From positions 14,844 to 78,843 of the forward strand of contig CAYRZF010000001.1 in the NCBI GenBank assembly GCA_964428805.1: a stretch of 64,000 nucleotides of DNA. Reading direction: 5' to 3'. The position numbers and the translations under genes are program-made. The number at the start of each line of letters is the position of its first letter. The first letter of the stretch is position 1. Source of the DNA: CAYRZF01 sp964428805. Lineage in GTDB: Bacteria > Methylomirabilota > Methylomirabilia > Rokubacteriales > CSP1-6. A model generated the notes under the pieces. The model did not search any database. It saw nothing but the letters and a program-made list of their open reading frames with translations, and was not told where the DNA came from. Of the stretch, positions 51,889-61,022 are shown one piece after another.

Positions 51889-54444
51889 TCAGAATGCCTC
51901 GATTCGCCAGAGGCCATCCTCATCGATGGCGAACCGCACCCCAAAGGACATGGGGATCCCATCATCAACCCGGGTCATCTCGTAGATCGCGGCGGCATTG
52001 CGGATCTCCATCAGCGCGATGTCGGTCAGGATCGAGTCGATGTTTGGAAGGCTCGCGGAGATGATGTTGAAGGCCGCCTCGTAATCGGCGCGCGTTCGCG
52101 CCGTGATATTCGTGACCGCGCGGGGAATGTCGCCGACGCGCAGGGCGTCCTTCATGGTCCTCCATCTCGGCTGGAGGAGGGTGTCGATGGCGGTGGCGCC
52201 AAAGACCTGGACGACGCCGCTGGCAGTGACGCGTCGGCCCTGAGCATCCGTGATGCTAGCGGTCGGGAGGTAGAGCCCTGGGAGGCTGTACGTGAAGGTC
52301 TGGCCGTTCAAATTCGGCCCGGCAAAGTCCACGGTGCCGTTCCCGTCGAAATCAAGTTCGACGGCGGCTGGGGCCAGGGCGCCGAACAATGAGAACCGCA
52401 CCGTCATCGGCACCACGCCACTGGCCGGGGTCGCCAGGAGGGCGGCTGTCGGCACCGCTGTGGACGACACACTGATCGCCACGCTGTTGCTGGCGGTCAG
52501 GCCGGAGTCGGTGGTGGCGACAGCCGTCAGAATGGTGGTGTCGAGGGTGACCGGAACGAGGGCGGCGAAGGCGGTCTCCTGGACGGCGGCGGGGAGGCCG
52601 TTGACGGTGACGCCGACCTCCGCCCCGCTCGCCTCTACGCGACCTCTGACCAGGACAGGACCCGCAGGAACCTGAGCACCCTCACCCGGCTCACTGATTC
52701 CAACTGTGACCCCGGAAAGGGCAACCGAAACCGGCGCTGACTCTCCCCGGTTTCCGGCTCGATCCGCCGCCGCCGCCACCAGGACATGTGGCCCGGCCCC
52801 CAGCCCCCGGGGATCGAACTGGAAGCGATAAGGAGGCGTCTCGGCCACAAACCGCAGTACTCCATTGACGGCCACCTCGACCCGGGCGACTCCCGACGTG
52901 GCATCCCGAGCCTCCACCATGACTTCGACAGCGCCACTGCCGTTGAACCCCGGAGCCGGCCTCACGAGCCTGACTTCCGGAGGCGTGTTGTCCACGGTGA
53001 TCTGAGCCGCCACGCTTGCGACGTTGCCCGCCCGATCGCGCGCGATGACGGAGAGGGTCCGGGGCCCGTCGGCCACCGCCTTCGTGTCAAGGGTCAGCCG
53101 GAACGGCGCCACTGCGTCAAGGCCGACGAACGAGCCGTCCATGCGAAATTCAACCTCAGCAATTCCATTCGCATCAACGGCAAAAATCTCCGCAGCGATC
53201 GTATCACGGACCAGAGTCCCCGCTTTCGGAGTCAGCAACTCGATCGATGGCGGCCGGTCGTCATGGATCACGGTCACCTCCACGGGAGCCGAGGTCAATC
53301 CCCGCCCGGCCGCCCCGGTGGCGAAGATCAGCAGGTGGTTCTCGGCGTTTCCCCGTAGCGGGACCGAGATCAACGCTGATCCACCATGATCGGCCATCGC
53401 GCTGACTGGAAGCTGCCCTCCCGGCACGGTGAGCCTGGCGCCAGCCTCGGTTCGCAACCGGAGCGCGATCTGGCGTTGGCTGGTGACCGTGGGCGGATTC
53501 TCGTCGAGGACGGGCGAACGCGGGGCCACAAAGCGGAGAACCCGGCCCGAGCGGCCATCAGCCACATAGAGGGAGCCGTCGGGGCCGAACGCCAGCCCTC
53601 GCGGATCCTCCAGGTTCTCGGCAAACGGCGTCGAGGTCCCGTCCTGAGCGATCCGAAGAATGACATGGCGATGCCACGGCTCTTCTGCCAGAGATTTCGC
53701 ACTGACAAAGCGCGCCCCCAACCGGTCGACAGCCAGTCCCGCGGGGCCCACAAACTGGTTCGGCGCCACAGGCACCACCGGCCCCGCTCGTCCACCGGAT
53801 TCGATCGGAATCGAATAGAGCGTCCCCAGCGCGTGGCGTTCTCCCTTCCGCCCCCTCGCCGCCACCAGGACCGCATCCTGCTCCACCGCCAGCCCCTGAA
53901 GTCCCCGAAACCCATGGGCGAAGACCCCCGACTTCCCGTCCGGCTCGACCCGCGCGATCACTTCGGATTCGCTTTCGTCCTCATCGCCCTCTCCCTCCCG
54001 CGACGCCAGACTCCTCGCAGTCACATAGACACTCCCATCCGAGGCTGCCCCGATCCACCGCGGATGCTCTAACCCCGACGCCAGCGCCCTCATTTCGCCA
54101 TCCTCTTCTAAGCGAAGGACCCGCCTCCTGCCTCCCTCGACGAATATGAGCCGACCCTCTCCGTCCAGTGTCACGCCGATGGGGCGCTTCAGGTCTCCCG
54201 CCACCACCCGGCGCTCGCCGGCCACGATCTCGAAAATATTTCCCGTCTGCCGGTCCGACACAAACACTGCTCCTGTTCCATCTACAGTGATCCCCTGGAG
54301 ATGTCCGAGTCCTTCAACGAGAAGCTCGATGGGCGCCAGGGCGGTCGCCATCGGCTTCGACTGGCGCGTGGAGGCAGGCAGGAGAAAAACGGCCAGTGCG
54401 AGAAGCACGAAGTTGACGACGGAAATTCGACGTCTTGAAAGCAT
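51889..54444 (-). CDS. Large secreted beta-propeller/Ig/PKD protein
   Basis: 851 residues with a signal or anchor (VVNFVLLALAVFLLPA). Residues 40-330 are an NHL/SMP-30-like propeller (LQGITVDGTGAVFVSDRQTG, IGVTLDGEGRLIFVEGG, RGLAFGPDGSLYVADG). Three or more Ig-like modules follow (PPSIELLTPKAGTLV, PPEVRLVRPAPGFNG, GISEPGEGAQVPAG). A PKD-like module (ATPASGVVPMTVRFSLFG, LDFDGNGTVDF) precedes a C-terminal helical domain. It is likely an extracellular binding or adhesion protein. Confidence 0.8.
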   Translation of the reverse strand: MLSRRRISVVNFVLLALAVFLLPASTRQSKPMATALAPIELLVEGLGHLQGITVDGTGAVFVSDRQTGNIFEIVAGERRVVAGDLKRPIGVTLDGEGRLIFVEGGRRRVLRLEEDGEMRALASGLEHPRWIGAASDGSVYVTARSLASREGEGDEDESESEVIARVEPDGKSGVFAHGFRGLQGLAVEQDAVLVAARGRKGERHALGTLYSIPIESGGRAGPVVPVAPNQFVGPAGLAVDRLGARFVSAKSLAEEPWHRHVILRIAQDGTSTPFAENLEDPRGLAFGPDGSLYVADGRSGRVLRFVAPRSPVLDENPPTVTSQRQIALRLRTEAGARLTVPGGQLPVSAMADHGGSALISVPLRGNAENHLLIFATGAAGRGLTSAPVEVTVIHDDRPPSIELLTPKAGTLVRDTIAAEIFAVDANGIAEVEFRMDGSFVGLDAVAPFRLTLDTKAVADGPRTLSVIARDRAGNVASVAAQITVDNTPPEVRLVRPAPGFNGSGAVEVMVEARDATSGVARVEVAVNGVLRFVAETPPYRFQFDPRGLGAGPHVLVAAAADRAGNRGESAPVSVALSGVTVGISEPGEGAQVPAGPVLVRGRVEASGAEVGVTVNGLPAAVQETAFAALVPVTLDTTILTAVATTDSGLTASNSVAISVSSTAVPTAALLATPASGVVPMTVRFSLFGALAPAAVELDFDGNGTVDFAGPNLNGQTFTYSLPGLYLPTASITDAQGRRVTASGVVQVFGATAIDTLLQPRWRTMKDALRVGDIPRAVTNITARTRADYEAAFNIISASLPNIDSILTDIALMEIRNAAAIYEMTRVDDGIPMSFGVRFAIDEDGLWRIEAF

Positions 54445-54476
54445 GACAGACCCATCTCAGCCGTAACGTGGGCGGG

Positions 54477-54505
54477 ATGCTAGCGGCAGGATACCGACGT
54501 GTCAA
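54477..54505 (-). promoter_or_regulatory. Sigma-70 promoter of the secreted-protein operon
   Basis: On the minus strand, TTGACA (54505-54500), 17 bases, TAGCAT (54482-54477). The start would be near 54470, 26 bases before the ATG of the beta-propeller gene. Confidence 0.68.
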
Positions 54506-54577
54506 TGTCCAATGTCCGATACAGAACAGGAAGGGGCGGGGCCGTGAGGGGCTACTGCGGGGAGCTACACGATCGGC

Positions 54578-55537
54578 TTACTGGACCACCTCGTCTGCCC
54601 GGACCAGAACGGATTCGGGAATGTCGAGGCGAAGGGACTTGGCGGTCTTGAGGTTGATGACCAGCTCGAATCGGGTGGACCGTTCCACCGGCAGGTCGGC
54701 GGGGTGGGCGCCTTGCAGGATCTTGCCCACGTAGAGCGCCGCGCGCCGGGACATGTCAGCCAGGCTCGGCCCATAGGCCATGAGGCCCCCAGCGTGCACA
54801 AAGCTCCTCATCCCGGAAATCGTCGGCAGGCCCTGCTGGAAGGCGAAATCGACGATACGTCGTCTGTGTTCAACGAGCACGGGGTCATCGAACACCAGGA
54901 GCGCGCCGGGGCGCCACCTGGTCATCCAGGAGAAGGCGCCCTCGAAATCCTTGGGGCCTCGTGCTTCCAGCGGGTGAACCTGCATGTGCAACGAGGAGGC
55001 CGCGCTCTGGATCTCTTTCAGCAAAGTCCCTTGCGCAGGCTGGGTCGGATTCCACAGAACGGCCACGCGCGAGACCCCAGGAACGGCTTCCTTGAGTAGC
55101 TCCAGTCGCTTCACGCCGACATCGAGGAATATGAGGGCCGTCCCCGTGATGTTCCCGCCCGGGCGCGCCAGGCTGGAGACGAGCCCGGTCGAAACGGGAT
55201 GGCCACCGACGGCGAAGACGATGGGGATGGTCTTGGTGGCATTCTTGGCGGCCAGGGCTGCCGGCATACTGTCCGCAAAGAGCACGTCGACCTTGAGCCG
55301 AACCAGTTCCGCCGCCAGATCGGGAAGTCGTTCAGTCCTCCCTTCTCCCCACCTATACTCGATGGCGATGGCCTGGCCATTCACGCAGCTCAACTCGTGC
55401 AGACATTGACCGAACGCCTCGTCGATCTGCGAGGGTCCGGAGCGCGGCGAGAGATATCCGATCCGGGCGACCTGCGCCGGCTGCAGGGCAACCTCCCCGC
55501 TTTGAGCTTTCGGCTGGGGAACCTGATCCAGGATCAT
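54578..55537 (-). CDS. TrpX-type ABC transporter substrate-binding protein without signal peptide
   Basis: 319 residues of the DUF534/TrpX-type binding-protein family (ABC_sub_bind). Conserved parts are RIGYLSPRSGP, VDVLFADSMPAALAAKNATK, TIPIVFAVGGHPVSTGLV with SSLARPGGNITG, and the end ADLPVERSTRFELVINLKTA. Members normally begin with a signal peptide; this frame starts MILDQVPQPKAQSG and has none. It is either a cytoplasmic leftover or a truncated gene. No permease or ATPase gene is adjacent. A second member with a similar C-terminus ends the window. Confidence 0.8.
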   Translation of the reverse strand: MILDQVPQPKAQSGEVALQPAQVARIGYLSPRSGPSQIDEAFGQCLHELSCVNGQAIAIEYRWGEGRTERLPDLAAELVRLKVDVLFADSMPAALAAKNATKTIPIVFAVGGHPVSTGLVSSLARPGGNITGTALIFLDVGVKRLELLKEAVPGVSRVAVLWNPTQPAQGTLLKEIQSAASSLHMQVHPLEARGPKDFEGAFSWMTRWRPGALLVFDDPVLVEHRRRIVDFAFQQGLPTISGMRSFVHAGGLMAYGPSLADMSRRAALYVGKILQGAHPADLPVERSTRFELVINLKTAKSLRLDIPESVLVRADEVVQ

Positions 55538-55562
55538 CCTGCCTCCCTAAAGGACTGGCTGG

Positions 55563-57362
55563 TTACTCGGCGGTCGCCCGGAGTACCTCAGCGACGGTGG
55601 TAATTCCCTCGATCGCCTTGAGGAGACCGGCCTCCCGCAGCGTCTTCATCCCCTGTCGCCGCGCAACCTCCCTGATCTCCACGGTCGGTGCGTGGTGCAT
55701 GATCCGCTCGCGCAGCTCCTTGGTAATCGGCATCGCCTCGGAAATGGCGACACGCCCCTTCATCCCGGTAAGGTTGCACGTCTGGCACCCTTTGCCCCGG
55801 TACATCGTGCACTTCCCCCGCCCCTGGGGAATGTGCCCGTAAGGAATCAGGCTCTCCTCGTCGACCTCGTAGAGCTCGCGACACTCCGCGCAGACCTTCC
55901 GGACCAGACGCTGGGCGAGGATCAGGCGGAGCGACGAGGAGACGAGGAATGCGGGGATGCCCATATCCAGGAGCCGGTCTATCGTCGAGGGGCAGTCGTT
56001 GGTATGTAGCGTGCTCAGAACGAGGTGGCCGGTGAGAGCGGCCCGGACGGCGACCTGGGCCGTCTCCAGATCGCGCATCTCCCCCACCAGAATCACGTCC
56101 GGGTCATGGCGAAGGAACGAGCGGAGGACCGCAGCGAAGGTCCGCCCGATCTCCTCATTGACCTGGATCTGGTTCACCCCCTTGAGGACGTACTCCACCG
56201 GATCCTCGACCGTCATGATGTTGATGTGCCCCGAGTTCACCGTGCTGATGGCCGAGTAGAGCGTGGTGGTCTTCCCGGACCCTGTGGGGCCCGTGATCAG
56301 TATGATTCCATGGGGACTGTGAACGGCCGTCTGGAGCTGTTCGAGGCTCCAGGGATCGAACCCGAGCTGCGTCAGGTCCAGCTTCACGGTCTCCTTGTCT
56401 AGGATCCGTATGGAGACGCCCTCTCCGAAAATCGCCGGCAGGACGGAGACTCGGAGGTCGATCTCTCGAGACTGGTAGTGAAACTTGATGCTGCCGTCCT
56501 GGGGGAGCCGGCGCTCGGCGATATCCAAGTCGGCCATGATCTTGATGCGGGACGTGATGGCGGGTTCAAGGCGCTTGGCAACGTTCATGGCCTCATGAAG
56601 GATGCCGTCGAGGCGAAGCCGGACGCAGAGGCCGTTCTGGTGGGGCTCCAAATGAATATCGGAGGCGCCACGGCGAATCGCATCGGCAAGGATCATGTCC
56701 ACGAACCGAACCACCGGAGCCCTCTCAGCCGAGGCCCGCAGCTCCACGGCATCGATCGGTCTTCCGCCCTCTCCGCGCAGCGCGACGTCGAGCTCGGCCT
56801 CCGCTTCCGAGAGCAGGTCGGCAGCGGTCGAAGGCGGAGCCGCGTAGAACTGCTCGATGGCCTTGCGAATCTCCGATAGCGGCGCGATGGCCGCGACCAC
56901 CTGTAAGCCTGTCGTGAAGGCTACTTCGTCCAGCGCGGAGAGGTTGATCGGGTCCGCCATGGCAAGGGTCAGCGCGCCGTTCGCCCGCTGGACCGGGATC
57001 AGCTCGTACCGCTTGGCGACCCAGGCTGGGACCAGCCGGAAGATCTCAGGATCGACGGTCATCTCGGAGAGCCTGACGATAGGGACCCCGTACTGGCTCG
57101 ACAAGATCTGGACGAGCTGCTCTTCGCTGATGAAGCCGAGCCGCACGAGGGCAGTGCCGAGCTTCTCATTGGTCCGCTTCTGCTCGGCCAAGGCCTCTTC
57201 GAGCTGCCTCTGGGCGACCAACCCCTGGGCGACGAGGAGGTCTCCAATATGTCGTCCGACCGGCCGCTGGCCTTCCCCGTTAGCGAATTGTTGCTCGGGA
57301 TGACGGGCCACGGGAGTCCTCCCCTGAGGATGGAAGGTTAGCGGACGGGATCTGCGGCGCAT
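55563..57362 (-). CDS. pilB: PilB/GspE-type secretion ATPase
   Basis: 599 residues. N-terminal MshEN-like domain (IGDLLVAQGLVAQRQLEEAL, QILSSQYGVPIVRLSEM). The ATPase has Walker A GPTGSGKTTT, the Asp box TVEDPVEYVLKGVNQIQVNE, Walker B DPDVILVGEMRDLET and the His box TGHLVLSTLHTND. A tetra-Cys zinc site (CAEC with CQTC) is conserved. It powers type IV pilus or type II secretion pseudopilus assembly. No other pilus gene lies nearby. Its promoter is of sigma-54 type, as in other type IV pilus genes. Confidence 0.9.
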   Translation of the reverse strand: MRRRSRPLTFHPQGRTPVARHPEQQFANGEGQRPVGRHIGDLLVAQGLVAQRQLEEALAEQKRTNEKLGTALVRLGFISEEQLVQILSSQYGVPIVRLSEMTVDPEIFRLVPAWVAKRYELIPVQRANGALTLAMADPINLSALDEVAFTTGLQVVAAIAPLSEIRKAIEQFYAAPPSTAADLLSEAEAELDVALRGEGGRPIDAVELRASAERAPVVRFVDMILADAIRRGASDIHLEPHQNGLCVRLRLDGILHEAMNVAKRLEPAITSRIKIMADLDIAERRLPQDGSIKFHYQSREIDLRVSVLPAIFGEGVSIRILDKETVKLDLTQLGFDPWSLEQLQTAVHSPHGIILITGPTGSGKTTTLYSAISTVNSGHINIMTVEDPVEYVLKGVNQIQVNEEIGRTFAAVLRSFLRHDPDVILVGEMRDLETAQVAVRAALTGHLVLSTLHTNDCPSTIDRLLDMGIPAFLVSSSLRLILAQRLVRKVCAECRELYEVDEESLIPYGHIPQGRGKCTMYRGKGCQTCNLTGMKGRVAISEAMPITKELRERIMHHAPTVEIREVARRQGMKTLREAGLLKAIEGITTVAEVLRATAE

Positions 57363-57427
57363 TTCCCCACTGCCTCCACCGGACGGGACGGTTATTTCCA
57401 GGAGCGCACTATGCCTCGGATTTATCG

Positions 57428-57444
57428 GGCATACTTTGTGCCAA
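57428..57444 (-). promoter_or_regulatory. Sigma-54-type -24/-12 promoter of pilB
   Basis: On the minus strand TTGGCAC, five bases, ATGCC: GG and GC ten bases apart. The start would be near 57417, 55 bases before the pilB ATG. The region 57363-57641 holds no gene and is less GC-rich than its neighbours. Confidence 0.55.
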
Positions 57445-57641
57445 CGCTGGCGGGCAGGTATTTAGAGACTCGGATCAACTCCGCTAAGAGTGCAAGACTG
57501 AGATTTCATTGCACTTCGTTGCAGAGTCCGCGACTTCTTGCTTCACTGGCGACAATGCGATCAATGGATGGTCATCTACTCATCCTGTGCAGCGCGTGTA
57601 ACAAATTGAGAATGGGGCTTCCTAGGCCCGCGCACGACTGG

Positions 57642-58739
57642 CTAGCTGGCACCCCAGGCGGTCGCGTAGGCCGCGTCCTCAGCCTTCTCCGCGACGGCGG
57701 TGAGGCGCAGGGGCCGCGTGGTCTCGATCAGCACGGCCACCTCGTTCGTGGCCTCGCGCTTCGTGATGCTCTCGAACGCCTTGGGATGCGGGCCATGATG
57801 GATGCCCTGGGGGTGGAGCGTGAACGCTCCCGCGCCGATTTCGTGGCGGCTCATGAACTCCCCCGCGTGGTAGAAGAGGAGCTCGTCGTAGTCCACGTTC
57901 CGGTGGAAGAACGGCAGGCGCTGGGCCGCCGGGTCAGACTCGAAGGGGCGTGGGACGAACGTGCAGATGGTGCAGGCCTCGGAGGAGAACGTGGCGTGGA
58001 CCGTGGGCGGCATGTGGTAGCGGGCGCTCACCACGGGCCGGAGGTTCCGCACGTTGAACTTCACCGGCATCAGCTCCCCCTTCCAGCCGACCACGTCCAG
58101 CGGGTCGTGACGGTAGAAGAAGGCCGTCCACTGGCGCTCGCGCTTCACCCGCACCTCCCACTCGCGGCCGGACTCGGAGTGAGGATCGGGCTCAGGGGTG
58201 ACGAGCATCGCCGGGTCAATGAAGGCGTGCTGGCCCATCAGTCCCCGGTCGGGCAGGACGAACTCCCGGGTCTCGGTGATCAGGACGAACTGGTCCGCCG
58301 ACTCGGGGAGCACCCGATACGTCGTCGCCTTGGGGAGCCAGAGGTAGTCTCCCGGCTCGTAGGCGAGAGGCCCGTAGTCGGTCTCCATCCGGCCCCGGCC
58401 CCGGTGGACGAAGTGGACCTCGTCGCCGTCGGCGTTCCGGACGTAGAACGGCATGGGCTGGCTCCGCCGCGAGATGAGGATCTCCGCGTCGTCGTTCTCC
58501 AGGAAGACGGCCGGGGTGCCGCGCGGATCCACGAGGTCGGACGGGCTGACGCGGTCGCCCAGGAACAGGCGCGGCCGGAGCGGCCCTTCCACCCGGACCC
58601 ACGCCGTCGGCGGGTGGAGATGATAGAGATGCGACGTGCGCCCGAAGAAGCCGCGGCGGGCGTGCTCTTCCTCATAGGTCCCCTCGGGGATTCCCACGTG
58701 CGCCTGCCGCGTTACCTTGCCCTTGATCTGAGGAAACAT
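57642..58739 (-). CDS. hmgA: Homogentisate 1,2-dioxygenase
   Basis: 365 residues of the cupin HmgA family, in the shorter bacterial form. The iron-binding region includes NVDYDELLFYHAGEF and PQGIHHGPHP (Glu and His ligands). FVHRGRGRMETDYG and YEPGDYLWLPKATTYR are further signatures. It opens the homogentisate ring to maleylacetoacetate. ATG at 58739 has GGAGGAC upstream. It follows hppD after a palindromic repeat. Confidence 0.9.
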   Translation of the reverse strand: MFPQIKGKVTRQAHVGIPEGTYEEEHARRGFFGRTSHLYHLHPPTAWVRVEGPLRPRLFLGDRVSPSDLVDPRGTPAVFLENDDAEILISRRSQPMPFYVRNADGDEVHFVHRGRGRMETDYGPLAYEPGDYLWLPKATTYRVLPESADQFVLITETREFVLPDRGLMGQHAFIDPAMLVTPEPDPHSESGREWEVRVKRERQWTAFFYRHDPLDVVGWKGELMPVKFNVRNLRPVVSARYHMPPTVHATFSSEACTICTFVPRPFESDPAAQRLPFFHRNVDYDELLFYHAGEFMSRHEIGAGAFTLHPQGIHHGPHPKAFESITKREATNEVAVLIETTRPLRLTAVAEKAEDAAYATAWGAS

Positions 58740-58756
58740 CTTCAGTCCTCCTGCCC

Positions 58757-58807
58757 TCCCCTCACCCTGCCCTCTCCCCGGTGGGGAGAGGAGAAAGGGT
58801 GAGGGGG
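58757..58807. repeat. Extragenic palindromic repeat, copy 5
   Basis: CCCCTCACC and CCTCTCCCC pair with GGGGAGAGG and GGTGAGGGGG. It fills the spacer between hppD and hmgA and may act as an mRNA stabiliser or attenuator within the operon. Confidence 0.82.
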
Positions 58808-59947
58808 TCAGCCGATGGGGCTCTGGTAGGCCATAAACTGCTCCCGCTCGATCGCCTCGAAGAGCGCCCGGAAATTCCCCTCGCCGAATCCGTTGTGGCC
58901 GGCGCGCTGGATGATCTCGTAGAAGAACGGGCCGGCCCGCTCGTCCCCATAGAGCGCGCTCGCCTCGCGCAAGAAGATCTGGAGGAGGTACCGGTCGTCG
59001 TCGCCGTCTACCAGGATGCCGAGCCGGGCCAGTTCGTCCAACGGCTCCTTGACCGTGGAGACCTTCAGGCGAGCCAGCCGGTCCGGGAGCATCTCGTAGT
59101 AGGCGGAGGGGGTGGCCAGGAACTGAACGCCGCGCCGGGTCAGCTCATCCACCACCGGGATAATGGCCGGCACGCGGAGGGCGATGTGCTGGATGCCCGG
59201 GCCCCCGTTCTGCGCGACGAAGACGTTGATCTGGGAATCGAAGAAAAACGGCCGCAGCGGCTCGTTGGTCGCAAGCTTGATCTTGCTTTCCGCGTCCCAC
59301 ATGACGACGGACTTGAGCCCCGATCCCCGCGGTCCCTTCTTCGTGTCGGCCGTGTGAAACTGAATGTCCCAGTAGTGCTCGAGCCCCAGCACCTCCCGGT
59401 ACCAGAGCACAACCGGCATCATGGTGACCGCGTTGGCGGTGACGTGGTCGATCGCGCGGAAGCCGGACTGGTTCGCCGGATCCCGCGGCAACACCTCGAA
59501 CCCCGGAGCGTGGAGCGGAAATTCCTGCCGCTCCACGAACCGAAACACGACATCTCCGAGCGGCGTGGCGATCTCAAAGGCCCGGTACATGCCGCCCTCG
59601 CCCTCAGCCTCCGTCGGCTCGCCCAGGAACGTCGCGCCACGGGTCGCGAGGACACGCCAGGCGCGGTCCACGCTCGAGACCCTGAAGGCGAGCCCGGTCA
59701 CCCCGGCCGGGTGGCGAGTCAGGTAGGCCGCCAGCGGGGCAGAGGCGCGGACGGGCGAGGAGACCGCCACGCGGATTTCCCCCGCCTCGAAGACGCTGGT
59801 CTCCTGCCCGGAGCGCTCCACCATCTCCGGCGAGGCACGCTCGACCTCGGCGAAATCCATGCGCTCGACGTAGAACTGGCGACTCCGCGGCAGGTTTGCC
59901 ACCGCAAAGTCGAAGCCGTCGAATCCCAGGAGTCCGAGGTCAGCCAT
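58808..59947 (-). CDS. hppD: 4-hydroxyphenylpyruvate dioxygenase
   Basis: 379 residues with two VOC domains. Iron ligands are His in FRAIDHVT, His in GIQHIALRV and Glu in GPFFYEIIQR. The product sequence FFYEIIQRAGHNGFGEGN is the hallmark HPPD C-terminus. It makes homogentisate from 4-hydroxyphenylpyruvate. Its start overlaps fahA by eight bases. Together with fahA and hmgA it forms the tyrosine degradation operon. Confidence 0.94.
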   Translation of the reverse strand: MADLGLLGFDGFDFAVANLPRSRQFYVERMDFAEVERASPEMVERSGQETSVFEAGEIRVAVSSPVRASAPLAAYLTRHPAGVTGLAFRVSSVDRAWRVLATRGATFLGEPTEAEGEGGMYRAFEIATPLGDVVFRFVERQEFPLHAPGFEVLPRDPANQSGFRAIDHVTANAVTMMPVVLWYREVLGLEHYWDIQFHTADTKKGPRGSGLKSVVMWDAESKIKLATNEPLRPFFFDSQINVFVAQNGGPGIQHIALRVPAIIPVVDELTRRGVQFLATPSAYYEMLPDRLARLKVSTVKEPLDELARLGILVDGDDDRYLLQIFLREASALYGDERAGPFFYEIIQRAGHNGFGEGNFRALFEAIEREQFMAYQSPIG

Positions 59948-60935
59948 TGCCCCGCCGGATGACCCGGTTTCTCAGCACCCCGATCCCCTGGATCTCCAGC
60001 TCCACGACGTCACCGGGCTTGAGCCAGCGGTCGAGCTCGAGACCCGAGCCGCCGCCCACCGTCCCCGAGCCCAGGACGTCGCCCGGGTAGATCGTTTCCT
60101 CCATCGAGACGTGGCTGATCATCTGCGGAAAGGTCCAGTGAGAGGAGCCGGCGTTGCCCTCCGACCACACCTCGCCGTTGATCCGGGCGATCATGTGCAG
60201 GTCGCGGGGATTGACTTCGTCAGGCGTCACCAGGCAGGGGCCCAGGGAGGTGGCGAAGTCTTTCCCCTTAGCCGGGCCGAGGCGCACCGCCATCTCGCTC
60301 CGTTGAATGTCCCGGGCGCTCCAGTCGTTCATCACCGTGTAGCCCGCAATCCAGGCGGGAGCCTCCTCCACGCTCAGGTTGCGCCCCTCCCGACCGATGA
60401 CGCAGGCCAGCTCCAGCTCGTAGTCGAGCTGCTGGGTGTACCGGGGCCACACCACGTCCTCGTCGGGACCGACGATGGCGCGATGGTTCCCCTTGTAATA
60501 AACGGGCATCTGGTACCACGCCTCGGGGATCGCCTCGCCGCGGCGCGCGAAGCCCGCCTTCGTGTGGGCCTCGAACGCCAGGAAATCCCGGAGCGAGGCG
60601 GGGCGAGGCAGCGGAGCCAGGAGGCGCACGGTCGGTCGGTCGTAGAGCAGCGTCTCCCCGCGCGGGCCGCGCATGGCCTCCCCGGATTTGACGACCGCCT
60701 CGGCGAAGGCAAGGCCGCGGCGCGCGGCATTCCAGCCGCACCGGCCCGTCTCGAGGAATTGCCGCATGTCGGAGGGAATGTCCGTTTCCGCCAAGCGTGA
60801 GGGCTGGGCTTCGCCTTCAGACTTGAGAAAGGCGGCAAAGGCTGCCTGAAGATCAACGATCTGGTCCCCGAGCAGCGCACCGAGGCGCCCGAACGGCCCG
60901 AGGGGAGTGGCCACCTCGAACGTGACGAGTTTCAT
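59940..60935 (-). CDS. fahA: Fumarylacetoacetate hydrolase-family protein
   Basis: 331 residues. The metal and active-site block contains LDYELELACVIGREG, then GYTVMNDWSARDIQRSEM and KDFATSLGPCLVTPDE, and the end GSGTVGGGSGLELDRW. It matches the FAH family member usual in homogentisate operons, cleaving fumarylacetoacetate to fumarate and acetoacetate. It is first in the operon with a promoter whose -10 lies 12 bases before its ATG. No maleylacetoacetate isomerase gene is present. Confidence 0.9.
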   Translation of the reverse strand: MKLVTFEVATPLGPFGRLGALLGDQIVDLQAAFAAFLKSEGEAQPSRLAETDIPSDMRQFLETGRCGWNAARRGLAFAEAVVKSGEAMRGPRGETLLYDRPTVRLLAPLPRPASLRDFLAFEAHTKAGFARRGEAIPEAWYQMPVYYKGNHRAIVGPDEDVVWPRYTQQLDYELELACVIGREGRNLSVEEAPAWIAGYTVMNDWSARDIQRSEMAVRLGPAKGKDFATSLGPCLVTPDEVNPRDLHMIARINGEVWSEGNAGSSHWTFPQMISHVSMEETIYPGDVLGSGTVGGGSGLELDRWLKPGDVVELEIQGIGVLRNRVIRRGNG

Positions 60936-60947
60936 GAGGTTATCGGA

Positions 60948-60976
60948 ATTATCCGGCCCGCCTCAGGGAGAGTCAA
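60948..60976 (-). promoter_or_regulatory. Sigma-70 promoter of fahA-hppD-hmgA
   Basis: On the minus strand TTGACT (60976-60971), 17 bases, GATAAT (60953-60948). Transcription would begin about six bases before the fahA ATG, giving an almost leaderless message with no Shine-Dalgarno. Confidence 0.7.
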
Positions 60977-61022
60977 GAACACACGGGTTGCGGTCGCCTC
61001 CCGACCGCGCTAGCCTCTATGT

